Assembly (NCBI RefSeq): GCF_033095945.1
Contig: NZ_AP026800.1
Location: forward strand, 1,426,001 to 1,490,000
From: Bombiscardovia apis
GTDB taxonomy: Bacteria; Actinomycetota; Actinomycetes; Actinomycetales; Bifidobacteriaceae
Direction: 5' to 3'
Length of the DNA: 64,000 nucleotides
Under the pieces are notes generated by a model. The model did not search any database. It had not been told where the DNA came from and was given only the letters and a program-made list of their open reading frames with translations. Every line of letters starts with the position of its first letter. The stretch's first letter is position 1. This document shows positions 8,200-18,951 of this stretch, piece by piece. Position numbers and translations under genes: made by a program.

Positions 8200-10314
8200 T
8201 CAGTTTTGCCCGCCAACACTGCGCTTGAGAGACTCTGGAATCTCAACAGGAGGCAGGTCTGAGTCAGGGCGGTTGGGGTCTGATAGCCACAGCTTACGCT
8301 CAGGAGACATACGAACGGCAGAGAAGATCTGAGCTAGCTCGTTCTTGTCGAGGGTTTCCTTGACCAAGAGCTGGCGAACGAGCTCATCGAGGACCGCACG
8401 GTTCTCGGAAATGACCTTCCAAGCCTCGTTATGCGCATTCTCGACCAATTCGTGAACTTCACGGTCGATGGTCTGGGCCGTTTCGTCTGAATACGGACGC
8501 GGCTTCAGCGCTTCCATGCCTTGATCCTGACTATTCTCTTCAGCCCACTTGATAGCGCCAAGCTTGGAGGAGAAGCCATATTCCAAGACCATCTGGCGGG
8601 CAATCTGAGTTGCCTTCTCGATATCGTTGGAAGCACCGGTAGTGGGATCGTGGAAGACTACTTCCTCGGCCACACGTCCACCCATTGCATAGGCCATCTG
8701 GTCCAGCAGTTCGTTGCGAGACTGGGAGTAGCGGTCCTCGGTAGGCATAACTGCGGTGTAGCCCAGAGCACGGCCTCGGGGCAAAATAGTCACCTTAGTA
8801 ACTGGGTCAGTGTGGTGCATGGCAGCCGCCACCAATGCGTGACCACCCTCGTGGTAAGCAGTGTTGCGCAGCTCGTCGAGAGCCATGCCGCGGGTGCGGC
8901 GGCGCGGACCGGAAAGCACACGGTCGATAGCTTCGTCGATAGCACGGTTGTCAATCAACTGAGCATTCGAGCGAGCGGTCAGCAAAGCAGCTTCATTGAG
9001 CACATTCGCAAGGTCTGCACCAGTGAAGCCGGGCGTACGCACAGCTACGGTGTGGAGGTCAACGTCTGGAACGAAGGGCTTACCCTTGGCGTGGACCTTC
9101 AAAATAGCCTCGCGGCCTTCCAAATCGGGAGCTTCCACTGCCACCTGACGGTCGAAACGGCCCGGACGCAGCAGAGCAGAATCCAAGATATCAGGGCGGT
9201 TAGTTGCCGCGATGATAATCAAGTTAGTGTCGTTGTCGAAACCATCCATCTCAACCAAGAGCTGGTTCAAGGTCTGCTCACGCTCATCGTGGCCGCCCAT
9301 GCCGCCACCACCGCGCTTGCCACCTACGGCGTCAATCTCGTCAATAAAGATGATGGCTGGGGCATTCTTCTTAGCTTCGTCGAAGAGCTCACGCACACGA
9401 GAAGCACCCAAGCCTACGAACATCTCTACGAAGTCCGAGCCGGCCATAGAGTAGAAGGGCACACCAGCTTCGCCTGCGATAGCGCGAGCCAGCAAGGTCT
9501 TACCGGTTCCGGGAGGGCCATACAGCAAGACACCGCGGGGAATGCGAGCACCCAAAGCCTTGTATTTAGAAGGATCTTGGAGGAATTCCTTAATCTCCTC
9601 GACCTCTTGCACAGCAGCCTCTTCGCCGGCCACATCGCCAAACTTCGTCTTGGGAGTCTTGCCCTCGAGCAGCTTGCCGTTGTTCTTCTTGCCCATGCCC
9701 AGCATGCCGTTGCCGCCCATGCGTGAGAAGAAGTACCAGAAGACCACCAGCAGAAGAATGATGGGCAGGAAGGAGGAAATCAGATAGCTCACCATGCTGG
9801 TTTGCGGAACTACCGAGTTATAGCCCTCGTCAAGGTGAGCCTTTTCTACAGCTCGTGTAACCTGAGGTCCTTGGTCCTTCACGTAGTAGAACTGTACGTC
9901 CTTACCGTAGTTCTTTTGACTGCGCTTGCCATTGACACCGTTATTTTTCTTAACGAAATCGTCTTTGAGCTTGAGCTCAACTACCTGCTTGCCTTCTGTA
10001 ATCTCAGCAGACTTCACCATCGTGTTCGATGCTTTGTCGTCTTTTTGGTTGAAGGACGCCAGCAGTTGGAAGCCATCTCGCGTGTCGATGGTTTGCACAC
10101 CAGTTTGAGCTGTAAAGAAGCCAAAAAGGCTCAAGGCAAGCAATAAGACGACTGTGCCCCATAGCCAAGGAGATTGCCAGAACTTACCGTTGCCCGGCCC
10201 TTTGCCATCTCCTCCAATATTGAAGTTGAAGGGGTTATTGCCACCTTGCTTGCCGCCCTTGCCTGGGCCGCCATCGCCCATAGGTGGGCGTCCTGGTCCT
10301 TGCGGATAGGTCAT
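8200..10314 (-). CDS. ftsH: ATP-dependent zinc metalloprotease FtsH
   Basis: 704 residues. A Gly/Pro-rich N-terminus is followed by membrane span 1 (about 49-70), an extracytoplasmic region, span 2 (about 175-197), an AAA+ domain with Walker A GPPGTGKT (266-273), Walker [10 protein letters not shown] (321-329) and arginine-finger region, and the zinc protease motif HEGGH (488-492). It degrades misfolded and short-lived membrane and cytosolic proteins as a membrane hexamer. The ATG overlaps the hpt stop by four bases (ATGA). Complete and typical. Confidence 0.97.
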   Translation of the reverse strand: MTYPQGPGRPPMGDGGPGKGGKQGGNNPFNFNIGGDGKGPGNGKFWQSPWLWGTVVLLLALSLFGFFTAQTGVQTIDTRDGFQLLASFNQKDDKASNTMVKSAEITEGKQVVELKLKDDFVKKNNGVNGKRSQKNYGKDVQFYYVKDQGPQVTRAVEKAHLDEGYNSVVPQTSMVSYLISSFLPIILLLVVFWYFFSRMGGNGMLGMGKKNNGKLLEGKTPKTKFGDVAGEEAAVQEVEEIKEFLQDPSKYKALGARIPRGVLLYGPPGTGKTLLARAIAGEAGVPFYSMAGSDFVEMFVGLGASRVRELFDEAKKNAPAIIFIDEIDAVGGKRGGGGMGGHDEREQTLNQLLVEMDGFDNDTNLIIIAATNRPDILDSALLRPGRFDRQVAVEAPDLEGREAILKVHAKGKPFVPDVDLHTVAVRTPGFTGADLANVLNEAALLTARSNAQLIDNRAIDEAIDRVLSGPRRRTRGMALDELRNTAYHEGGHALVAAAMHHTDPVTKVTILPRGRALGYTAVMPTEDRYSQSRNELLDQMAYAMGGRVAEEVVFHDPTTGASNDIEKATQIARQMVLEYGFSSKLGAIKWAEENSQDQGMEALKPRPYSDETAQTIDREVHELVENAHNEAWKVISENRAVLDELVRQLLVKETLDKNELAQIFSAVRMSPERKLWLSDPNRPDSDLPPVEIPESLKRSVGGQN

Positions 10315-10886
10315 GACTGCTCTCCTTGATCCTCATGCTCGTATTCCTGCGGCTTCAAAACAGCGATAGAGTCCAAATTCCGGTATTGCTCATCGTAGTC
10401 AAGGCCAAATCCGACTACAAACTCATCAGGAATGACATATCCTGGGTACTTTACATCTACCTGAACTTCATGCCTAGACACTTTGTCGAGTAAGGCGAAT
10501 ACCTCCACAGAGGCCGCCCCCCTCCCCTTAAGCTCGTCGATCAACCACCGCAGTGTTTGGCCTGAGTCAATAATATCTTCAACGATAAGAATGTGCCTGC
10601 CGCGAACGCTGCAATCCAAATCCTTACGTACGGTAATGGTGCCAGACGATTGAGTGCCCGATCCATAGCTCGATAAACTCATGAAATCAATCTGGGCAGG
10701 AATAGAAATTTCCTGAGACAAGGCAGCCAGCGTATTGACAGCCCCTTTCAAGACTGCTAGCAAAAGCAGATCCTTACCTTCGTAATCTCGGCTCACCTGA
10801 GCAGCAACCTTGCTAATAAGCTCAGCAATTTGCGTTTTGGACACTAATTCGTGGTCAATATGTGATTCAATATCGGCGATGCGCAT
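10311..10886 (-). CDS. hpt: Hypoxanthine phosphoribosyltransferase
   Basis: 191 residues. It makes IMP and GMP from hypoxanthine or guanine and PRPP in purine salvage. The PRPP-binding loop reads [14 protein letters not shown] near residues 98-111, and the hood and base-binding segments ([21 protein letters not shown]) are present. ATG at 10886 is chosen over longer readings because MRIADIE starts the conserved fold and AGGAA lies upstream. It overlaps tilS by 20 bases and ftsH by four, giving a tilS-hpt-ftsH operon as is common in Actinobacteria. Confidence 0.94.
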   Translation of the reverse strand: MRIADIESHIDHELVSKTQIAELISKVAAQVSRDYEGKDLLLLAVLKGAVNTLAALSQEISIPAQIDFMSLSSYGSGTQSSGTITVRKDLDCSVRGRHILIVEDIIDSGQTLRWLIDELKGRGAASVEVFALLDKVSRHEVQVDVKYPGYVIPDEFVVGFGLDYDEQYRNLDSIAVLKPQEYEHEDQGEQS

Positions 10887-11982
10887 AGTTCCTATCTTTA
10901 CATAAGAGAATGACGTGATGCTTACGAACAGCTGAGTAATTGCTGGGAAGAGCGAGCGCCGCCTGCCCATGCCAAGAAGAAACCAGCGCATCGAGCTGAG
11001 CAATTTGCCGGCTCACTGGTGCAATACCGAACTGGTTGCACAGGCACACCCATAATTGAGATCGCAAGGCCGGGTGAGCGTCAGCCAGCTGTTCGACGCG
11101 CAGGCAGGCCACCGCCCCCATCTCCAGTTGCGTTTGAGAAGGCTCAAGACGGGCTTTGGCCAGCAACTTGAGCGCTTCTTCGTTCAGATAGTCGAGAGCT
11201 CCCCGAGTCAGCTGTGCCGTCTGGGCCAGTTGAGCTGTCATGTCTTTATCTGCGAACTCACTGAGAGCTGGCAGAAGGTCATGGCGTACCCGTGATCGCA
11301 AGGGATAGCTGGAAGGAAGCTCTTGCCCGGATGCAATATCATCACCATTGGTAGGGTCATCCCACCAACACAGATTGAGCTGCTGACAGATTTGCGTGGT
11401 CTCAGACCGGCTCACATCCAAAATGGGCCGCAGGAAGCACACGCCTTCGCGCTCGACTTGGCTTTCCATGCCGGCTACAGCTCCTAAACCACTAGATCGA
11501 ATAAGACCAATGAGCACACCCTCAGCTTGGTCGTCGGCAGTGTGGGCCAACAGCACAGCCGATGCCTTCAACTCCTGTGCTTGCTCAATGAAGACCTTAT
11601 ATCGGGCTTGGCGAGCATCGGCCTCCAAACCAGCTCGGGTGCGAGTCACCGCAATTCGCTGACTTGCCAACGGTGCTAAGCCCAGCTGCGAGCAGCTTTC
11701 CAAGGCTTGGGCAGTGATACGTTCCGAATTCTCCAGCAAGCCATGATCGACTACAAGAGCACCGCATCTCAGCCCCAAAGTCGGGCATACAATGCTAGCT
11801 AAAGCCGCCAAGGCTATAGAATCTCGCCCCCCGGAACACGCCACGAGCACGAGCGGAGCATCAGGCTGGGGCGTGTGAGCACCGTGCTCGCGAAACTGAG
11901 GATCTTGTAAACCCAAGTTGGCCTGCGTTAGGGCCGTTCGCACGGCTCCTATCCCCTTTTTTAAGACTGCTGAATAAACCAT
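10867..11982 (-). CDS. tilS: tRNA(Ile)-lysidine synthetase
   Basis: 371 residues. The PP-loop ATPase motif SGGRDS is at 50-55, and the VDHGL and HTADDQAEG segments follow, as in TilS. The enzyme adds lysine to C34 of tRNA-Ile2 so that it reads AUA. The C-terminal half is the short actinobacterial form without the full E. coli appendages. It sits between the PBP4-like gene (17-base gap) and hpt. A CAU tRNA that may be its substrate is at 826-899. Confidence 0.92.
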   Translation of the reverse strand: MVYSAVLKKGIGAVRTALTQANLGLQDPQFREHGAHTPQPDAPLVLVACSGGRDSIALAALASIVCPTLGLRCGALVVDHGLLENSERITAQALESCSQLGLAPLASQRIAVTRTRAGLEADARQARYKVFIEQAQELKASAVLLAHTADDQAEGVLIGLIRSSGLGAVAGMESQVEREGVCFLRPILDVSRSETTQICQQLNLCWWDDPTNGDDIASGQELPSSYPLRSRVRHDLLPALSEFADKDMTAQLAQTAQLTRGALDYLNEEALKLLAKARLEPSQTQLEMGAVACLRVEQLADAHPALRSQLWVCLCNQFGIAPVSRQIAQLDALVSSWHGQAALALPSNYSAVRKHHVILLCKDRNYAHRRY

Positions 11983-11998
11983 AGTTGCCCAATCTCAG

Positions 11999-13474
11999 CT
12001 AGAGCCGGGGCAGGGCCGACACGAAGGTGTTAACCGCCTGCGCTGCCGCCCCCATATCTGAAGGGTTGTTGACAATTACTGCGAATTCCAAAATGCCGCC
12101 CTTAAGGCGCGAGACATTGCCAGACATGGAAGTCACCTGGTCGAGCGTGCCAGTTTTCACACGAACTAAACCGTTGGGCTCACTGCCTTCTCCACGCTCA
12201 GCAGCAGTACCAATCAAGCCAACTACCGATAGACCTTCTACTAGCGGAGCCAGCTGTCCGTGTTTACCATCGCAGGCCAAGCGCTGTACGGCAGTCAGCA
12301 TAGCTGCGCTCACCGCGGACCCGGGAGTCAGTCCTGAGCAGTCAGCCAAGTGGGCACCATCAAGGGTTACACCTTCACGTGTCAGCACTCTAGTAATTGC
12401 TTCAACTGCCCCTTTAGGCGAGTTTTCAGTACCTTCATGCACAGCAGTTAGTCTGCCGAACAGTTCAGCGATAGTGTTATCTGAGTTGCGCAACATATAG
12501 GCCATGATTTCACTCAAAGCCGCGGACTCTACGCTAGCCACAGGCTGCAAGTCTGTAGGGATGGTTTCTTGGCTCAGCTCGCCTTCGACGGTAATTCCCT
12601 GCCCTTGTAAACAGTCCATAAAGGTGCGAGCGGATTCAGCCTCGGGACTCTCGTCGTGAGGCACGTACACGCCCTTACCATCAGGATTGGCATCTCTGTC
12701 TTGGTTGCTACGCACACGCCCCTCGTCGACGGCCATCGTAGAAGTTGGTGTGAAATAAATACCATCAGGATTGCTCTGCTCAATGCCTTGGGGCGAACGC
12801 GCTTCTCCGAAAAAGCTGGAATCATAGGCAAGTCTTACCTTGGTTACCGAGCGTTTTTTAAGCTCTTGGGCGCTATGCTGGGCTAGAGAGCTCAGGCCTG
12901 CCCTACCGTTGACATGGTTGAGATCGTTGAAGCCTGCGCCCAACAGCATGTCTCCGTGCCCTTTGAGCACCAACTGCGGTGTAGGATCCTCTGATTGTAT
13001 GAGGTAGGTCGAAGTTTGCAGACTCGAACCCATGTCGATACTTAAGGCAGCGGCAGCAGCGGTAAGAGTTTTCAAGGTCGATGCTGGTTGGCGAAGCGTA
13101 TCTTGTTCTCTCTCAGCCGCGACGCTACCCTTAGCTCCCATGACCACAACCGACACGTCGCTACCCACACCAGGAGAAGACACCAAGGAATCAATGAGCT
13201 CTTGAGCTGCAGCAACATCGATGGGCTCTCCCCCTTCAAGTTTTCCCTCGACCGCGGCAGGAGGCACGACCTTCCGAACCGGTTGGGAATCGCTCCAATA
13301 CTGCTTCTGGTGCACGGTCAGCGGACCGGGAATAATATCGTAAGCGTCAGCAAAAATATAGCCTACAAAGACGGCAAGGACCGCAAGAACGCTCAGTACT
13401 ATCTGCCAGAGCGGATGCTGGATTCTGCGCGCATGTGTTCCCACTCTTCCTCCAACTCCTCTAGTGCTCACCAT
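11999..13474 (-). CDS. dacB: D-alanyl-D-alanine carboxypeptidase/endopeptidase, PBP4 (DacB) family
   Basis: About 491 residues from the ATG used here (a GTG 11 codons upstream at 13507 is also possible). One N-terminal membrane anchor is followed by a class C penicillin-binding fold: SxxK as STLK, SxN as SDN in MLRNSDNTIAE, and KTG in VRVKTGTLDQVT. Such enzymes trim or cleave peptidoglycan peptides outside the membrane. It is first in the dacB-tilS-hpt-ftsH-folBK run. The start is the only real uncertainty. Confidence 0.87.
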   Translation of the reverse strand: MVSTRGVGGRVGTHARRIQHPLWQIVLSVLAVLAVFVGYIFADAYDIIPGPLTVHQKQYWSDSQPVRKVVPPAAVEGKLEGGEPIDVAAAQELIDSLVSSPGVGSDVSVVVMGAKGSVAAEREQDTLRQPASTLKTLTAAAAALSIDMGSSLQTSTYLIQSEDPTPQLVLKGHGDMLLGAGFNDLNHVNGRAGLSSLAQHSAQELKKRSVTKVRLAYDSSFFGEARSPQGIEQSNPDGIYFTPTSTMAVDEGRVRSNQDRDANPDGKGVYVPHDESPEAESARTFMDCLQGQGITVEGELSQETIPTDLQPVASVESAALSEIMAYMLRNSDNTIAELFGRLTAVHEGTENSPKGAVEAITRVLTREGVTLDGAHLADCSGLTPGSAVSAAMLTAVQRLACDGKHGQLAPLVEGLSVVGLIGTAAERGEGSEPNGLVRVKTGTLDQVTSMSGNVSRLKGGILEFAVIVNNPSDMGAAAQAVNTFVSALPRL

Positions 13475-13581
13475 GTACCAGGCTCGAGTAAGGGAAGGTG
13501 CACACACCTCAACCCCTGCATATAGCCCTAACCATTAGCTTACTTGCAGGCCGCACCAGTTAGCTATGAGAGAGCGCAGTT

Positions 13582-15198
13582 TTACAGAGAAGCGTATCGA
13601 TCAAGCGTGTTGACAATACGCAACTGCCGCCGGTCGAAAATCTTGCCACCCCACTTTATCCCGACAAAGTACGCTGCTGCGCCATTCGCCAAGCCAATAG
13701 GGCCCAATACCCACATAAGCGCATCGGCAGACGATACAACAGACACCGCAATTAAAGCGATAAGAGTGGGAAGCATGGCGAGCAAGTTGCATAGCATTTG
13801 TATGAAGGGGAAAAATGCCTGTGACATTGGGCGACCCTGCGGCGATGAGAAAGGCTTATCGATAGGAGCAACCGGATATATGAGCGAGCCAGACAGCAGT
13901 TGTGCAACGCCGATGCCAGCCATCACACTACCTTCGACCGCAAGTGCAATAATCCCAGCGTTCATGAGCTGGTGACCGTCGCGCCAAGAACCCGAAATCA
14001 CCGTAACTATCAAACATTCTATGAGTAGATACACTGAAGTGATCCACAAGTAGACGCGAGAACGACCACGCCGGTCCTCTTCCCCACTGACCGCAGCCAT
14101 TACTTGCATATGAATACCAGGGCCGTCGTAAGCCAGCGAGTTAGCAAAGAGCATGCCAAAGAAGAGTGCGCCCAAGAAACAAGCGAACCAACCCATTCCT
14201 GGGAACTCACGAGATTGTAATCCCAAAGCAATCAAGAAAATGAGCGGCAGAAGGAAGAACACCAGCTGGCGGGGATCGCGACGCAAATACAGGGCCACGC
14301 GAGCTGAAATAGCACCTGAAATCGAATCAGGCATGCGCTCAAAGATACCTAAGCCGTGGGCCTTGGCCTGCGTTTCGCTAGGCGTTTGATGCAGGCGGGT
14401 GTATCGCAGGCACCAAGTCGAAAGAGCAAAACACAAGACAACAGTAAGAGCCAAGACCACTACACGCACCAACAGCAAAAGCCAGGCACCCTCATAAGCG
14501 TCGAAAGGCAGCTGGAAGGCGGCAGCCAGCGGGGTGAAAGCCAAGACCTGAGCGAGAGGTGCTAGCTGAGTAGTGTCGAATGTCGTATCCGCAGGAACTA
14601 TGGCTTGAGGCAGGTAGCAGATAGACATAAAGAGAACAAACACCACTAAGTAGAGCGCATTCTGCGCCCGTTGAGAAGTGGCCAAAGTAGTAGCGAGCGA
14701 GAGCACTGCCTTTGACAGGCTCATCATCGTTAGCACCGCTATGGGTGCGGCCACAACGGCAACGACAACTACCAGCGGGCCTAAACTGCGATAGAAAGCA
14801 GCCAAGGCGAGGAAACTCACCAGAGCGCATACGGCCGGTAGCCCTTCCAAACCCGCAAGCAGTAAACCAGCTTGCAAGCGGCGGTCAGGTATGCCGAAGA
14901 AGGCGAACCGCTGAGGATTGAGTGTAGAGCCTTCGCCCAAAATCATCAGCTGAATGAGAATAACAGCGACCGTAAGCGCTGCCGATGCGCAAACCGCTGT
15001 AATCGAGACGGTCATGAGCTTTTCTCGGGAAGGCGTGGGGTCGAGGTTGTAGTTCATCGCAAAAGACCAAGAGCTGACCATGACAGCAACAACCAGTATC
15101 AAGGCAAGAAGAGCCCCAACCGTCTGCCAAGAAGACCTCTTGATAGTTGAAATAGTCAGTGCCCAGCGCAGGCGGGCAATAGTTACGATTTCACTCAT
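13582..15198 (-). CDS. ABC exporter membrane subunit (ABC-2-like), large
   Basis: 538 residues, about twelve predicted membrane spans and no nucleotide-binding motif. It overlaps the start of the stop codon of the ATPase gene upstream by four bases (ATGA), so the two form one transporter. The pattern resembles actinobacterial ABC-2 exporter permeases of unknown substrate. No regulator sits beside it. Confidence 0.75.
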   Translation of the reverse strand: MSEIVTIARLRWALTISTIKRSSWQTVGALLALILVVAVMVSSWSFAMNYNLDPTPSREKLMTVSITAVCASAALTVAVILIQLMILGEGSTLNPQRFAFFGIPDRRLQAGLLLAGLEGLPAVCALVSFLALAAFYRSLGPLVVVVAVVAAPIAVLTMMSLSKAVLSLATTLATSQRAQNALYLVVFVLFMSICYLPQAIVPADTTFDTTQLAPLAQVLAFTPLAAAFQLPFDAYEGAWLLLLVRVVVLALTVVLCFALSTWCLRYTRLHQTPSETQAKAHGLGIFERMPDSISGAISARVALYLRRDPRQLVFFLLPLIFLIALGLQSREFPGMGWFACFLGALFFGMLFANSLAYDGPGIHMQVMAAVSGEEDRRGRSRVYLWITSVYLLIECLIVTVISGSWRDGHQLMNAGIIALAVEGSVMAGIGVAQLLSGSLIYPVAPIDKPFSSPQGRPMSQAFFPFIQMLCNLLAMLPTLIALIAVSVVSSADALMWVLGPIGLANGAAAYFVGIKWGGKIFDRRQLRIVNTLDRYASL

Positions 15199-16121
15199 TG
15201 CTGGCCTGACCCGGAATTGGCAGGAAATTCAGAGCTTGGAGGCATGGTGATACCGGACTGAGGACCTGCCGCTATGGGCTGCACAGGTTGAGCAGATGGT
15301 GCAGGGCCGCCGTTGAGCCAGCTGATTTGCGCCGCAGCATGGCGGCCGCCCACCAATTGCAGGAAGCGGTCTTCCAAATCTTCACCAGCCGCCACCTGAG
15401 TAATAGTGCCGTCTGCGCGTACTTGCCCTTGATTGATGACAGCAACGTGAGTGCACATCTTCTCAACCAAGGCCATCACATGAGAGGAGACAATGACCGT
15501 GCCGCCGGTGGACACGTACTCGGCCAGAATGTCTTTCAAATTAGCAGAGGAAACCGGGTCAACCGATTCAAAAGGCTCATCTAAAACCAGCAGACGCGGG
15601 CTATGAATCATGGCAGTAGCTAGGCAAATCTTCTTATTCATACCTGCGGAATAACCCGACACCATTGTGTCTGCCGCGGATGCCAAGTCGAAGGCAGAGA
15701 GCAAATCCTTGGCCCTAGCCGAGGCTTCCTGCCGCTTCATGCCACGCAGCATACCCGAATACACTAAGAGCTGCAAACCAGTCAGGCGGTCGAAAATTTG
15801 ATTGGACTGCGGCATGACACCGATAGAACGCTTGGCTTGATTCACGTCTGACCACACATCGCGCCCCAAAATCATCACCGAACCGGAATCAGGCACCAGC
15901 AGGCCGGTCGCCATATTCAAGGTGGTAGTTTTGCCGGCACCGTTGGGACCCACCAAGCCATAGAAAGAGCCGACCGGAATGTCGAGAGAGAGGCCGTTGA
16001 CAGCAATTTTGGCCTCATAACGCTTGACTAGGGCACGGATTGAGAGCGCAGCTTGAGGATTTGGTCCGGTAGCCACTGGCGCAGGATCAAAACCTGCTGG
16101 GGCGGTTTGATAAGTGCTCAT
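15195..16121 (-). CDS. ABC transporter ATP-binding protein
   Basis: About 308 residues from the ATG giving MSTYQTAP (an ATG giving MKYALI at 16139 is an alternative; neither has a clear ribosome site). Walker A GPNGAGKTT, a VSGYSAGMNKKI signature (divergent from LSGGQ) and Walker B LLVLDEPFESVDP are present, followed by the switch His in VIVSSHVM. The C-terminal 60 residues are Pro/Ser-rich. It pairs with the permease downstream. DrrA/CcmA-like class; substrate unknown. Confidence 0.86.
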   Translation of the reverse strand: MSTYQTAPAGFDPAPVATGPNPQAALSIRALVKRYEAKIAVNGLSLDIPVGSFYGLVGPNGAGKTTTLNMATGLLVPDSGSVMILGRDVWSDVNQAKRSIGVMPQSNQIFDRLTGLQLLVYSGMLRGMKRQEASARAKDLLSAFDLASAADTMVSGYSAGMNKKICLATAMIHSPRLLVLDEPFESVDPVSSANLKDILAEYVSTGGTVIVSSHVMALVEKMCTHVAVINQGQVRADGTITQVAAGEDLEDRFLQLVGGRHAAAQISWLNGGPAPSAQPVQPIAAGPQSGITMPPSSEFPANSGSGQQ

Positions 16122-16225
16122 GATTAGAGCATACTTCATCAGTGTTGGAATGGCACGAATCATCTCAAGTAGTGATATACCAGACCTGAACTAACGGATA
16201 ATTACCCCTCAGAATCCGACTAGTT

Positions 16226-17452
16226 TTACTTCCCTTGATGCTCGATAGGTTTCCAACCAGGGTTGGAGAAGATAGCCTGGAAGGAGATTGGCACATAAGA
16301 CAACATGAAAATAGGGAAGCTCAGACAATAGGCAAGCAGTTCTTTGTTGGAAGCACCAATCTTGTCGCGCTCTGCAACCACAGTCAGCGCTGCCAGGCCC
16401 ATCAAAGTCAGGATGCCGATACTACCTAGCACAGTCATATTAGTTAAAGAGCCAATCTGACTTGACCAAGTAACAAAGCCAAACGTTGAGAACAAGATAC
16501 CGAACACGAAACGTATGAGGCTCAAGACGGTAAGCGGGCAAATCAGAATCGTTAAATCTACTGCCGAAAAATCACGTTCCTGCACAGCTCGCCGAATGAG
16601 CGAGGGCCCATAATAACGGAATACTTGTAGAAAGCCTTTGCTCCATCGCAGACGTTGCCGCCAAGACTGCTGGAAGGTTACTGGTTGCTCGTCGTACAGG
16701 ATGGCAGTACCACAGTAGCCGATGCGATCACCGTGAAGGATGGAATCCATAGTGAATTCCAAATCCTCTGTGAGCAAGTGGAATTTCCAGCCATTATTGC
16801 GTTCCATGACTTCGCGCGAGAACATGAAACCAGTGCCGCCCACATGGCAAGAAGAACCGAAAACCATGCGTGAAGAATTCAAGAATCGAGATTCGCGGAT
16901 GAACCACAGGGCCGAGCCGGAAGAAACCCAATTATCCGAGAAGTTGATGGAATTGCGATAAGAAGTCAAAATCTTGAAACCGGACTGGAAGGCCTTGTTC
17001 ATCTCTCCGATATAGTGCTTATCGAGACGGTTATCAGCATCAAAAACGAAGAAAGCATCGTAGTTGGTTGAAGCTCCAGAAGAGATGATGTTGTCAAGTA
17101 AGTAAGTCAGGGCATAGCCCTTGCCTATTTGTGTTGTATTCGTGCGCTCAACCACATGGCAGCCCATAGACCGAGCTACCTGGGCCGTATTATCTGTACA
17201 ATTGTCGGCCACTATCCAGATGTCGACCAGCTGGCTGGGATAGGTCTGCGACTGAATGGACTCAATCAGCCCGCCGATAACGCTTTCCTCGTTGCGGGCA
17301 GAAATGAGCACCGCGAAGTGCTTATTAAGTGGCACTTCTGGGAAGACCACCGGCTTAGCCACAAAAGAAGTGACAATGCAGACAGCCTGATAAATAATAC
17401 CGACTGCAGTCAAAATAATAGTGACTACATCGAGCAGATTAAGGAAGGCCAT
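16226..17452 (-). CDS. Membrane-bound family 2 glycosyltransferase
   Basis: 408 residues. One N-terminal span (about 7-31) precedes a GT-A domain with ISARNEE, the DxD-type FDADN, TED in LLTEDLEF and the Q-x-x-R-W motif QRLRW; two to three C-terminal spans follow. This is the processive GT2 layout of hyaluronan, cellulose or NodC synthases, so it probably makes or extends a surface polysaccharide at the membrane. It starts one base after the stop of the AI-2E-type gene, so they are co-transcribed. Product unknown. Confidence 0.85.
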   Translation of the reverse strand: MAFLNLLDVVTIILTAVGIIYQAVCIVTSFVAKPVVFPEVPLNKHFAVLISARNEESVIGGLIESIQSQTYPSQLVDIWIVADNCTDNTAQVARSMGCHVVERTNTTQIGKGYALTYLLDNIISSGASTNYDAFFVFDADNRLDKHYIGEMNKAFQSGFKILTSYRNSINFSDNWVSSGSALWFIRESRFLNSSRMVFGSSCHVGGTGFMFSREVMERNNGWKFHLLTEDLEFTMDSILHGDRIGYCGTAILYDEQPVTFQQSWRQRLRWSKGFLQVFRYYGPSLIRRAVQERDFSAVDLTILICPLTVLSLIRFVFGILFSTFGFVTWSSQIGSLTNMTVLGSIGILTLMGLAALTVVAERDKIGASNKELLAYCLSFPIFMLSYVPISFQAIFSNPGWKPIEHQGK

Positions 17453-18907
17453 TTACTGCCACTCCTTGCGGGGATTGGCGCTGGGAATCTCTTTGGTGCC
17501 ACGAGACTTCTTGTTATGCTCGTGTTGAGCGCCTTCGAGCTGAGCCTTGCCCTTGCTGTCATTCACCACATGCTTTGGAATCGCAACAGTTTCAGAGGTA
17601 TCCAGTGCGTCTGAAGTGGGGATACGAGCGAATTCCTCTCGAATTTGCTGCTCGTCCTTGTCGGCAATCACTACCCGCTTACTGGAACCTTGCGCAGAGC
17701 GTGGGATATGCTCAGTCACTGGCTTAATCACATGCTCGTTAATGGCCTCAGCACCTTCAACCACCTTGGACTTCTTCGTTGGCTTAGGATCTTGCATAAG
17801 CGGCGAATCAATCAAATCGTAGCGTTTGGTGGAAGCCTTGAAAATTATTTGGAAGGAGGCAGCTACCGGCAAAGCTAGGAAGGCTCCCAACGCCCCAAAC
17901 ACCGCACCCAAAGCCAAAACCGCCAAGAAGGCGATAGCAGCGTTCAAATCCATCGTACGCTGAGAAATCTTAGGTGCCAAAATCAGGTTCTCAACCTGCT
18001 GGTAGAGGGTAATATAAATCAGAACTGCCAAAGCAATGACGAGCCCGTTTGCTCCCCAAGCCACTACGACCGGCAGAGCGCCGCCGATATAGGTACCAAT
18101 GGTGGGCACAAATTGCGATACCAGACCGCAGAAGAGCGCCAATGGCAACCAGTAAGGCACATTGATAACCACCAAGAAGACAGACATGCAGGCCGCTGAA
18201 ATCAGAGCCAGAATAGTGCGGCTAAAGAGGAAGGACGAAATCTGATCCTGAGCAACCGTCCAAACGAGTACGAAACGACGCTGGCTAGAAGGGCTCATCC
18301 ACTGGCACAGGCTTCTACGCAGCTTCGGTCCGGCCGCGGAAATGTAATACGTAACCAATAACACGGTCATAATGTTCAACACCGAACCCAAAACGCCCAC
18401 AGTTGTGGTGAACGCTTGACCTGCAAAGTCAGTAACCCAAGATGTTTGAATATTCTTAGCAATCTCATTTCCCAAGTCTTGCATTGCTGGCAATTGCTGG
18501 TGGGTCTTGGACTGTACAAAATCCACCACCTGCTCATAAAAAGCGGGAGCACCCTTAACCATGCCAATGACCTGCTGTACAAACATGTTGCCAAAGAGAC
18601 CCATGAGCGCAATAACGACAATGACAAGGCCTATGAGCGTAACACCAGAAGCCGCCCCGCGCTTCCATCCATGTTTGACGAAAGTAACCACCAAGGGCTC
18701 CATTGCCAAGGCCACGAACATAGAGATAACAACGTCGAGAACTACGAACTCGACCTTTGACCAGGAAGTATATGCGAACCAAGCCAGAAATACAGTGATT
18801 ACGGCATAGAAAAGAGCCCGGCCATACCATTCAGGTGGGCGGCGGGGGTCGCCTTTGGAGGGGAAGAGAGATCCCAAATCGAGCTGCTGCTTATTACTTG
18901 CGTCCAT
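17453..18907 (-). CDS. AI-2E family transporter (UPF0118/PerM type)
   Basis: 484 residues. About eight membrane spans between residues 28 and 360 include the conserved PYWLPLALFCGLVSQFVPTIG and GALPVVVAW region of the family, followed by a 120-residue hydrophilic, charged tail. Family members have been linked to autoinducer-2 export or ion antiport; the role cannot be told from sequence. No ribosome site is obvious before the ATG, which follows a TAATAG element closely. Confidence 0.85.
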   Translation of the reverse strand: MDASNKQQLDLGSLFPSKGDPRRPPEWYGRALFYAVITVFLAWFAYTSWSKVEFVVLDVVISMFVALAMEPLVVTFVKHGWKRGAASGVTLIGLVIVVIALMGLFGNMFVQQVIGMVKGAPAFYEQVVDFVQSKTHQQLPAMQDLGNEIAKNIQTSWVTDFAGQAFTTTVGVLGSVLNIMTVLLVTYYISAAGPKLRRSLCQWMSPSSQRRFVLVWTVAQDQISSFLFSRTILALISAACMSVFLVVINVPYWLPLALFCGLVSQFVPTIGTYIGGALPVVVAWGANGLVIALAVLIYITLYQQVENLILAPKISQRTMDLNAAIAFLAVLALGAVFGALGAFLALPVAASFQIIFKASTKRYDLIDSPLMQDPKPTKKSKVVEGAEAINEHVIKPVTEHIPRSAQGSSKRVVIADKDEQQIREEFARIPTSDALDTSETVAIPKHVVNDSKGKAQLEGAQHEHNKKSRGTKEIPSANPRKEWQ

Positions 18908-18951
18908 GACTCTATTATCCCGGCAATGCTGACAAGAAACAAGCCGAGAGC

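Noticed and set aside
8521-9726. 401-codon + strand ORF opposite ftsH
   Set aside because: Antisense shadow of the well-supported ftsH gene, a common artefact in GC-rich coding sequence.
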